From NCBI GenBank assembly GCA_937951695.1, contig CALFBL010000155.1, forward strand, positions 1-15,035: a stretch of 15,035 nt of DNA. The letters run 5' to 3'. The position numbers were made by a program, and so were the translations under genes. This DNA comes from an uncultured Granulosicoccaceae bacterium. Lineage in GTDB: Bacteria > Pseudomonadota > Gammaproteobacteria > Granulosicoccales > Granulosicoccaceae. The notes under the pieces are model-generated. The model was not told the origin of the DNA, made no database searches, and saw only the letters and a list, made by a program, of their open reading frames with translations. The number at the start of each line of letters is the position of its first letter. Position 1 is the stretch's first letter. Positions 8,396 to 14,387 of the stretch are shown piece after piece.

Positions 8396-8612
8396 AGATA
8401 AATTCTCGATTTAGGTGATTAGATTCCATCGATTGCATCGCGGATCCAGAAGATGAACGAGGGAATGCTGTAGCAGTAGTGGTGTTGGTTTGTGCCCGGG
8501 TAGGGACTTGACGTTAGAGTAATTCATCCTTGAATCACTCTAACTGTTTCAATCAATCCTGCACACATTACTATGTCAGAGCTGAATGACTATACTAACT
8601 TTGCAGCATTTT
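8396..8612 (-). other. xylF-xylH intercistronic spacer
   Basis: This 217-base stretch has no supported gene. On the minus strand it carries the stem-loop at 8513-8544 and then about 115 bases of unstructured-looking sequence before the xylH GTG. No clear promoter for xylH was found, so the arrangement is best read as one operon with a processed or attenuated junction. Confidence 0.6.
8513..8544 (-). promoter_or_regulatory. Intercistronic stem-loop between xylF and xylH (attenuator / mRNA stabiliser)
   Basis: Arms 8513-8526 and 8531-8544 form a 14-bp stem with a 4-base loop. The only non-Watson-Crick pair is position 8521 with 8536. This is an A/C mismatch if the plus strand is transcribed but a U-G wobble in the minus-strand transcript. 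It therefore folds best in the xyl mRNA, about 70 bases after the xylF stop. No T-run follows, so full termination is unlikely. Stem-loops after binding-protein genes commonly protect the upstream message and raise its level over permease and ATPase; that role is inferred here. Confidence 0.65.
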
Positions 8613-9644
8613 TTAACAGCCAGATACACCGTCTGCTGCACCTTCACAGACTTTGTCTTTCTCAATCCAGCCTGCGTCAATAACCAATTCGAGGTTGGCA
8701 TTGGTAATCGGTACTGGAGCGAGGAAGATCGCGTTCATCTCAACGCCCTTAGCGCCACCGTCAAACTTCACCGCATCCGGGATATCAGCACCGTCGGTTC
8801 CATCAGCGAGCATCGCTGCGATGTTACCGGCCGCTTTGCCGAGCTCACGTGCGTCTTTCCAGACCGAAACGGTTTGTGTGCCGCGAGCGACTCGGTTAAG
8901 AGCTGCGTGATCACCATCCTGTCCAGACACCGGTACAACCATGCCTTGAGCAGAGAGGGCTGCGATAACGCCACCTGCCATGCCATCGTTTTCGGAGACA
9001 ACCGCGTCGACGTTGTTGTCATTTGCGGTCAGGATCTGTTCCATGTTTTTCTGCGCGTTGTCTGGCTTCCAACCATCGGTGTAGCTTTCGCCCACGTTCT
9101 TGATGTCGCCAGCATCCATAGCATCTTGCAAGACTTCCATGATGCCTGCGAACAGAAAATCAGCGTTCGGATCGCCTTTGTCGCCTTTGATAAAGGCGTA
9201 GTTACCGGTAGGCTGTGCTTCCAGAACAGCGCGAGCCTGCATGCGACCCACTTCGATGTTGTCGAAGGTGATGTAAAACGCTCTTTCGTCTTCGATCAGT
9301 CGATCGTAGCCCACAACTGGAATACCTTCGGCATCGGCTGCGTCCACAGCAGGCCCGATAGCGCCAGAATCTACCGCCAGTATGATCAGCGCATCTGCGC
9401 CTTGAGCGATCAGATTTTCTACATCAGTTTGCTGCTTGCCTGCCGAGGATTGTGCATCGGCTGAAATGTAGGTGTCTCCGTTGGCTTCGATGGACTCGAT
9501 CATCGAGGCTTCATCAGTTTTCCAACGTTCTTCCTGGAAGTTCGACCACGACACGCCAATGATTTTATCTGCGGCGACAGCAGGGCCTGCCACCAGCGCA
9601 ACCGTTGCTGAAGTGGCCAGCAACAATCCGACTAGAACTTTCAT
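8613..9644 (-). CDS. xylF: Periplasmic xylose-type sugar-binding protein
   Basis: 343 residues with a Sec signal peptide (MKVLVGLLLATSATVALVAGPAVA, likely cut after residue 24). There is no lipobox, so it is a soluble periplasmic protein. The mature part closely follows the XylF plan: SNFQEERWKTDEASM, IENxI-like DVENLIAQGADALIIL, GIPVVGYDRLI, FYITFDNIEVGRMQA, GNYAFIKGDKGDPNA, DGWKPDNAQKNMEQILTAN, DAVVSENDGMAGGVIAAL, VSGQDGDHAALNRVARGTQTVSVWK. These match the ligand-binding segments of D-xylose-binding proteins, so xylose or a close pentose is the best guess. Two cysteines at 333 and 343, the latter the last residue, could form a C-terminal disulfide. ATG 9644 is preceded by a good TGAGGA. It is first in the operon xylF-xylH-xylG and divergent from the ROK gene. 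Confidence 0.9.
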   Translation of the reverse strand: MKVLVGLLLATSATVALVAGPAVAADKIIGVSWSNFQEERWKTDEASMIESIEANGDTYISADAQSSAGKQQTDVENLIAQGADALIILAVDSGAIGPAVDAADAEGIPVVGYDRLIEDERAFYITFDNIEVGRMQARAVLEAQPTGNYAFIKGDKGDPNADFLFAGIMEVLQDAMDAGDIKNVGESYTDGWKPDNAQKNMEQILTANDNNVDAVVSENDGMAGGVIAALSAQGMVVPVSGQDGDHAALNRVARGTQTVSVWKDARELGKAAGNIAAMLADGTDGADIPDAVKFDGGAKGVEMNAIFLAPVPITNANLELVIDAGWIEKDKVCEGAADGVSGC

Positions 9645-9651
9645 CTTGAAT

Positions 9652-9657
9652 TCCTCA
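9652..9657 (-). promoter_or_regulatory. xylF ribosome binding site
   Basis: On the minus strand TGAGGA ends 7 bases before the xylF ATG, the best-placed Shine-Dalgarno in the xyl operon. xylH and xylG have much weaker sites, which fits higher synthesis of the binding protein. Confidence 0.7.
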
Positions 9658-9669
9658 TGAGGTTAAGTG

Positions 9670-9688
9670 CCAGGCTTGTGTCGCCTGG
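9670..9688 (-). promoter_or_regulatory. Stem-loop in the xylF 5' leader
   Basis: CCAGGC (9670-9675) and GCCTGG (9683-9688) form a 6-bp GC-rich stem with a 7-base loop. It lies 25 bases upstream of the xylF start codon and inside the predicted leader. It could protect the 5' end of the message; no function is shown. Confidence 0.35.
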
Positions 9689-9711
9689 TTTTTGTAAATC
9701 AGCTGGACTAA

Positions 9712-9730
9712 TTCCCAATTTTTCTGGGAA
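9712..9730. promoter_or_regulatory. Inverted repeat in the xylF leader, candidate ROK operator
   Basis: TTCCCA (9712-9717) and TGGGAA (9725-9730) are exact inverted repeats around the 7-base AT-rich centre ATTTTTC. A related shorter element, GGG-TTATTTTT-CCC, lies at 9765-9778 just after the predicted transcription start. Both fit the size of a dimeric repressor site downstream of the xylF promoter. That the adjacent ROK protein binds here is inference. Confidence 0.4.
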
Positions 9731-9791
9731 ATATCCGTCGTTTTAGGGTAATGTCTGAGCTGCAGGGTTATTTTTCCCGACAGTCGAGATA

Positions 9792-9820
9792 ATTAAAACG
9801 TAAGCCCGAGCGAATGTCAA
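9792..9820 (-). promoter_or_regulatory. Sigma70 promoter of xylFHG
   Basis: On the minus strand a perfect -35 TTGACA (9815-9820) and a -10 TTTAAT (9792-9797, five of six to consensus) are separated by exactly 17 bases. Transcription would begin near 9785, giving a leader of about 140 bases before xylF. This is the strongest promoter match I found in the window. It points away from the ROK gene. Confidence 0.75.
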
Positions 9821-9822
9821 AC

Positions 9823-9860
9823 TGAAATGAAAAAAATATGAGTGAAATGAAAAAATATGA
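9823..9860. repeat. Tandem A-tract repeat abutting the xylF -35 box (UP-element-like)
   Basis: TGAAATGAAAAAAATATGA (9823-9841) is repeated as TGAAATGAAAAAATATGA (9843-9860), differing by one A in the run, with a period of 20 bases or about two helical turns. On the xylF strand these are T-rich blocks at about -38 to -75, where the RNA polymerase alpha subunit binds UP elements. Phased A-tracts would also bend the DNA. It may equally serve as a regulator site for either divergent gene. Confidence 0.55.
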
Positions 9861-9964
9861 ACTTGTGAAAATCGAGCGAGCGAGACCCACGCGACAAAAA
9901 ACTGAACAGCGTTATTCGAACCCGCAAAACTTAACCTCAAAAATCCAGACTTAACGTAATCAAG

Positions 9965-11200
9965 ATGATTTCCTCCACTGAAATGCTGCGCCACCAGAAT
10001 CGTGCTCATGTACTGGCCGGGTTGCGCGAACTTGGGCCGTCGGCGCACACCACATTGAGCGAATGGAGCGGTTTGAGTTCGGCCAGCGTGTCATCGATCA
10101 CGGCAGAACTGGAAGCAGAAGGGGTGCTGGCAAAACTTGAGCATGTCGCCAGCAGCGGGCGAGGGCGGCCTCGTGTTTTGTTGGGTCCGAACGCAACGTT
10201 TGCCTACGTGGCTGCCATTCGTATCACCACAGAAGCGGTGGAATACTCACTCGTTAACTATGCGGGAACCTTGGTCGATCGATTTCACGAAGCCCGGCCG
10301 GCGAAAGAAAAAGCACCGAAACACTTTCTGGAGCGAATTAAGCGCTGTGTTGCCCGATTGGCCGAACGCAGCGGCTTGGATGGCGCTTCTATTCAGCTAG
10401 TGTCGATCACCACGAAAGGTGTGGTAGCGCCCGATAGCCCAACCTTAATCTGGTCTCCGGTATTTGGCGATAAGGCGATCGATTTTGCTGCTGAGTTGCA
10501 AGAGGTGACCGCTGCGTGTGTGTATCTGCATAATGAAACAACGTTCTCTGCACAGGCGGTGTCGCGGCGCGTACACCGACAAGATGCAGCCTTCGATAAC
10601 GGGCATCGAATCGCTGTGCTGTCACTCGGTCAATCGATTGGTCTGGGTGTGGCAACACTAAAGTCTCACGGTCGTGTCTCCTCGTTTGCACCGCCGTTCG
10701 GACACATGATCGATCAACCGCAAGGCAGTCTTTGCCGTTGCGGTTCAAACGGTTGTGTAGAAGCTACCGCTGGGTTTCACGGGATTTTACGAACCGCTTT
10801 TGATGGTCCTTCCGATACGGTGCCAGCGCGCATCATTCCGTTGGCTGAAATGGATAAGCTGGCCGCCCGAGCTCGAGGCGGAGAGCACAGTGCCGAGTAC
10901 GCGTTCCGTTGTGCGGGAGATTGTCTGGGTCTGGCGTTGGCCCGCTTGAGCAGTTTGTTGGGAGTTGCGCAAATCTCGATTACCGGTCACGGGGTGCGTT
11001 ACATCGATTTATTGCTGCCAGGGATCAATCGCGGTCTTGAGCAAACCATGCAGGCTCGTCAGGGGCGTTTGCCGCAGGTGCACATCGAACACGATGAAAC
11101 GCACCTGGTGCACGAAGGCAGTACGCGGTGGGCTTTGGCGACTCTTGATGAAACTCGTGTAGCCACCCGCCAGCTGTCGCATTTGCAGGTGGTGGGTTAA
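9965..11200 (+). CDS. ROK-family transcriptional regulator (likely xylose/pentose repressor)
   Basis: 411 residues. The N-terminus has a winged helix-turn-helix (about 27-60, HTTLSEWSGLSSASVSSITAELEAEGVL) followed by a basic SGRGRPR wing. Then comes a ROK/sugar-kinase-like domain. The ROK zinc site is intact: His247, then C257-x-C259-G-x-x-G-C264-x-E266 (LCRCGSNGCVE). The N-terminal ATP motif of true ROK kinases (DxGGT) is absent: FAYVAAIRITTEAVEYSL stands in its place. It is therefore a regulator, not a kinase. ROK repressors bind a sugar and release DNA. Its head-to-head position with xylF across 320 bases makes it the probable regulator of xylFHG and of itself. ATG 9965 lacks a clear Shine-Dalgarno. 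The next gene begins 3 bases after its stop, so it heads a three-gene unit with two exported proteins. Confidence 0.85.
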   Translation: MISSTEMLRHQNRAHVLAGLRELGPSAHTTLSEWSGLSSASVSSITAELEAEGVLAKLEHVASSGRGRPRVLLGPNATFAYVAAIRITTEAVEYSLVNYAGTLVDRFHEARPAKEKAPKHFLERIKRCVARLAERSGLDGASIQLVSITTKGVVAPDSPTLIWSPVFGDKAIDFAAELQEVTAACVYLHNETTFSAQAVSRRVHRQDAAFDNGHRIAVLSLGQSIGLGVATLKSHGRVSSFAPPFGHMIDQPQGSLCRCGSNGCVEATAGFHGILRTAFDGPSDTVPARIIPLAEMDKLAARARGGEHSAEYAFRCAGDCLGLALARLSSLLGVAQISITGHGVRYIDLLLPGINRGLEQTMQARQGRLPQVHIEHDETHLVHEGSTRWALATLDETRVATRQLSHLQVVG

Positions 11201-11203
11201 GCT

Positions 11204-12640
11204 ATGGTAGGTATTTTAAAAAAGAAGCGCTCGCCGCTTGTGGTTTTTGGCACAGGGCTACTGTTGGTCATGACTGCATCGGCCGATAATAGAGTGCCTT
11301 GGGCAGAAGTGACAACAGCATTGGGTGCAACGGGGGAATTGCCGTCAGGGCGGTTGGGAAAACGGGCACTTTTCTCCTTAAACGACACCGGGGAAGCATT
11401 GTTCGAAGCACAGTTTACCCCGCTCGATGGTGCGGGGCGTCCCAATGCCACGCAAGCGATCATTCCGACCAAGTCTCGCCGGCCCAGAGAGCACGCACTG
11501 TTCAGAACATCGGGTCCTGACGCTACCGCTTGTGTGTCGTGTCATAACCAACCGGTGGTTGGTGGTGCGAGTGACTTTGTCACGAACGTGTTCGTCTCCG
11601 AAGGGTTTAATCAGGCAGATTTCGATTCGATCGACCCGCAGTTCTCTAATGAGCGCGGCAGTAATCATTTAATGGGGGCCGGTTTAATCGAACTGCTGGC
11701 CCGTGAGATGAGTGCGGAGCTGGCATCGATTCGATCGCAGGCGTTGATGGATGCACGCGACGCCAACACCGCTGTTCGTCGAGCATTAACAACCAAAGGC
11801 GTAGCGTTCGGCTACATCACTGTTTTCGCAGATGGGCTAGCGGACCTATCCGAAGTGGATGGGGTGGACCCAGATCTGGTGGTGCGACCGTTCAGTCAAA
11901 AAGGGGTGATCACGTCTCTGCGGCAGTTCACCATCAACGCGATGAATCATCATCATGGTATGCAAGCGCAAGAGCGATTTGGCTTGGCCGTCACCGGCAG
12001 TGATGACTTTGACGAAGACGGTTATCGCAATGAGCTGACGCCGGCCGATGTCTCGGCGCTGGTTGCCTGGCAGGCCACGTTAGAGCCGCCGATTCAGGAG
12101 TTACCGATGGATGAGGCATGGGTGGCGGCCGCGCAGCGTGGCGGTCAAGCAATAGCCGACTATGGCTGTGTCGAGTGTCACCGGGCGGCCTTGCCACTTG
12201 AGTCACTGGATTTTCACGACCCGGGTCCGCTGGACCTTGTCGGCACCTTATCGGTGGCTGATGTGGCAGAGCCCGCCATATACGATTTGTCATTAATGTA
12301 TTGGTCGGATACGTTACCGCGCAACGAAGACGGCCATGTGATGGTGCCGCTATTCGGGGATCTGAAACGTCATTCAATGACCGATCGAAAGAACAACCAA
12401 CTCGGTAACGAGCAACTCTCGCAACGCTTTGTCGATCGAACCCGTTTTATGACCGCTGAACTGTGGGGTGTCGGATCAACCTCACCTTATGGGCATCGTA
12501 ACGATTATGTATCGTTGATTGAGGTGATTCTGGCTCACGGGGGCGATGCAAAAGCGTCGCGTGACGCTTTTGCGGCGGTGGGTAAAGAAGCGCAGCTGGA
12601 TGTGGTGGCCTTTCTTAAAACCCTCAAGATAGAACCGTGA
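11204..12640 (+). CDS. Exported di-haem cytochrome c protein (di-haem oxidoreductase / peroxidase-like)
   Basis: 478 residues. A Sec signal peptide is clear (MVGILKKKRSPLVVFGTGLLLVMTASA, likely cut after 27). Two c-type haem sites are seen: C110-V-S-C113-H114 and C322-V-E-C325-H326. Between them lies a His/Met-rich block, QFTINAMNHHHGMQAQERFG (about 241-260), which could supply distal ligands. DFDEDGYRNELTPADVSALVAWQATLEPP then precedes the second haem, and SPYGHRNDY and LDVVAFLKTLKIEP close the protein. The layout resembles di-haem cytochrome c peroxidase/MauG and DUF1111 di-haem oxidoreductase families. Which one, and whether it has peroxidase, oxidase or plain electron-transfer activity, cannot be decided here. 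It acts in the periplasm or outside. AGGTGG lies about 10 bases before the ATG, which is 3 bases after the ROK stop. The stop overlaps the start of the FG-GAP gene. Confidence 0.8.
   Translation: MVGILKKKRSPLVVFGTGLLLVMTASADNRVPWAEVTTALGATGELPSGRLGKRALFSLNDTGEALFEAQFTPLDGAGRPNATQAIIPTKSRRPREHALFRTSGPDATACVSCHNQPVVGGASDFVTNVFVSEGFNQADFDSIDPQFSNERGSNHLMGAGLIELLAREMSAELASIRSQALMDARDANTAVRRALTTKGVAFGYITVFADGLADLSEVDGVDPDLVVRPFSQKGVITSLRQFTINAMNHHHGMQAQERFGLAVTGSDDFDEDGYRNELTPADVSALVAWQATLEPPIQELPMDEAWVAAAQRGGQAIADYGCVECHRAALPLESLDFHDPGPLDLVGTLSVADVAEPAIYDLSLMYWSDTLPRNEDGHVMVPLFGDLKRHSMTDRKNNQLGNEQLSQRFVDRTRFMTAELWGVGSTSPYGHRNDYVSLIEVILAHGGDAKASRDAFAAVGKEAQLDVVAFLKTLKIEP
12548..12573 (+). repeat. 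Perfect 11-bp inverted repeat inside the di-haem gene
   Basis: GCAAAAGCGTC (12548-12558) and GACGCTTTTGC (12563-12573) pair perfectly around the 4-base loop GCGT. The hairpin lies about 65 bases before the overlapping stop/start at 12637-12640. In the protein it encodes the ordinary-looking AKASRDAF. It may affect ribosome passage or mRNA decay near the coupled start; no function is shown. Confidence 0.5.
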
Positions 12641-14379
12641 TAAGTCCGGCACAAGCGTGGGTGACGTTATCGCAAATCGTCGTGACCATCGCATTCGCGA
12701 TTGGGGTAGCGGCGACTGCCGACACCCAAAATACCACTGACACGCGCGGTAACGCGCATTCGTTAGTCGTGCCCACACTCATTGAGCAAGGCAAGGCCTC
12801 GGGCATTGAACATCAATACACCGGGTCATGGGAATTCTTTGTCGGCGGTGGTGGGGCAGCGTTTGATTGCAACGGTGATCGATTGCCCGATGTGTTTCTG
12901 GCTGGCGGTGAGTCGCCTGCAGCGCTGTACAAAAATACTGCCAGCACCGGTGGTGATTTGCAGTTTGAACGAGTGCCGCTGGACTTAAGTGATCGAGAGA
13001 GTCGTTCGGTCACCGGCGCTTATGCCTTGCACTTGGACAATGATCGTTATATCGATCTGGTGGTGCTTCGGGTGGGTCGAAACCTGTTGTTAAAAGGCGA
13101 TGGTGATTGCGGCTATAGCAAAGCCAATCGGCGTTTTGCGTTTGACGGTGGGCGGGAATGGACGACGGGTTTTTCCGCTGTGTGGGAGCGCGAATCGCAT
13201 TTTCCAACACTGGCGTTTGGCAACTACATTGATCAGTCTGCCCCGGGTTCGCCTTGGGGGACCTGTCATGAAAATGTACTGTTACGCGCATCGAACTCAG
13301 CAAAGGGTGTTGGGAGGTCATCGGTCGATGGTGATTCGTCCAAACCGTTTGAAGAACCGGCCTACAACAACGCGATAGCGCTTGCCCCCGGTTTTTGCAG
13401 TTTGTCGGTGTTGTTCACCGATTGGAACAACAGCGGCGAGCCAGCGTTGCGTATTACTAACGACCGACAATACTATCGCGGTGGCGAGGAACAATTGTGG
13501 CGGATCCCTGCGCACGAGCAACCCGATTTGTACGATACATCCGATGGTTGGAAGCGGTTGACTATCTGGGGCATGGGCATCGCTGAAGCCGATTTGAACA
13601 GCGACGGCTATCCGGAATACGCCTTATCGTCGATGGGCGACAACATGCTGCAACAGCTTGACCCAGAAGCCGAGGAAGATCAACCGCACTATCAGGACGT
13701 AGCGTTTGATCAGGGCACCACAGCACACAGGCCCTACGAAGGAGACGACAGCAAACCTTCCACCGGATGGCATACCGAGTTTGCCGACTTTAATAACGAC
13801 GCTCGAATTGATTTGTTTATCGCCAAAGGTAATGTCAGTTCAATGCCGGATTTTGCCCGCGTTGATCCTGATAATTTGTTGTTGCAACATCCCGATGGCG
13901 GGTTTGTTGAGGCCGGTGCTCTCGCGGGGATCAATTTGCCCACTAAAGGACGTGGAGCTTTGGTAGCAGACTTCAACGCTGATGGGCAGCTTGATCTGAT
14001 CGTAATCAATCGAGAAGCACCGGTCAGTGTGTTTCGTAATAGTGGTGTGGCAGAGCACTGGGGCACAAGACCTTTGGGCAATTGGTTGGCCATTGAACTA
14101 CAGCAACCGGATCAGAACCGACTAGCAATCGGCGCTCGTGTTGTGGTGAAAACCGGCAATTTGTCCCAGACCCGAACCGTCTCGGTGGGCGGTGGGCACA
14201 GCGCGGGTGTCAGTGGGTTTGTACACGTGGGGCTCGGGGTGGCCGAGCGTGCCTCGGTGCGTGTGCGCTGGCCTGACGGTAAGTGGAGCCATGAGTATCG
14301 CGTGTTTGCCAATCATCATGTGGTCTTACAGCGCGAAGTTGCAGACGCGGTTTACTGGTACCCGGACACGGTTCGCTAA
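12637..14379 (+). CDS. Exported FG-GAP/VCBS-repeat protein with ASPIC/UnbV domain (CRTAC1 family)
   Basis: 580 residues from GTG 12637, which overlaps the di-haem stop as GTGA. No Shine-Dalgarno is visible, so translation is probably coupled. An N-terminal signal sequence is present (hydrophobic 9-26, likely cut after ATA at 28). The body carries FG-GAP/VCBS-like calcium-binding repeats: DCNGDRLPDVFLAGG (78-), HLDNDRYIDLVVL (132-), DWNNSGEPALRI (262-), DLNSDGYPEYALS (319-), DFNNDARIDLFIA (384-), DFNADGQLDLIVI (445-). This implies an integrin-alpha-type beta-propeller. The C-terminal 75 residues or so (GARVVVKTGNLSQTRTVSVGGGHSAG...VRVRWPDGKWSHEY) are an ASPIC/UnbV domain. CRTAC1-type proteins are secreted or surface-bound with unknown activity, presumably binding ligands or partners. 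Tight linkage to a di-haem protein suggests a partner in an extracytoplasmic redox complex (inference). The two periplasmic Cys (79 and about 158) and others could form disulfides. Confidence 0.85.
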   Translation: MISPAQAWVTLSQIVVTIAFAIGVAATADTQNTTDTRGNAHSLVVPTLIEQGKASGIEHQYTGSWEFFVGGGGAAFDCNGDRLPDVFLAGGESPAALYKNTASTGGDLQFERVPLDLSDRESRSVTGAYALHLDNDRYIDLVVLRVGRNLLLKGDGDCGYSKANRRFAFDGGREWTTGFSAVWERESHFPTLAFGNYIDQSAPGSPWGTCHENVLLRASNSAKGVGRSSVDGDSSKPFEEPAYNNAIALAPGFCSLSVLFTDWNNSGEPALRITNDRQYYRGGEEQLWRIPAHEQPDLYDTSDGWKRLTIWGMGIAEADLNSDGYPEYALSSMGDNMLQQLDPEAEEDQPHYQDVAFDQGTTAHRPYEGDDSKPSTGWHTEFADFNNDARIDLFIAKGNVSSMPDFARVDPDNLLLQHPDGGFVEAGALAGINLPTKGRGALVADFNADGQLDLIVINREAPVSVFRNSGVAEHWGTRPLGNWLAIELQQPDQNRLAIGARVVVKTGNLSQTRTVSVGGGHSAGVSGFVHVGLGVAERASVRVRWPDGKWSHEYRVFANHHVVLQREVADAVYWYPDTVR

Positions 14380-14387
14380 CGCCTGGC

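Noticed and set aside
8586..9464. Long plus-strand open frame (292 codons) opposite xylF
   Set aside because: It lies entirely antisense to a well-supported xylF, its translation is Cys/His-rich and low in family resemblance, and there is no ribosome site. It is a frame shadow of the xylF codon pattern.
9861..9964. Sigma70 promoter for the ROK gene
   Set aside because: TTGTGA at 9863 and other hexamers were tested by eye, but none has a credible -10 at 16-18 bases. A promoter must exist in the region, but I cannot place it.
11547..11563. 7-bp inverted repeat with 3-base loop after the first haem motif
   Set aside because: Short, inside a coding sequence rich in Val/Gly codons (GTG, GGT), and expected by chance at this length.
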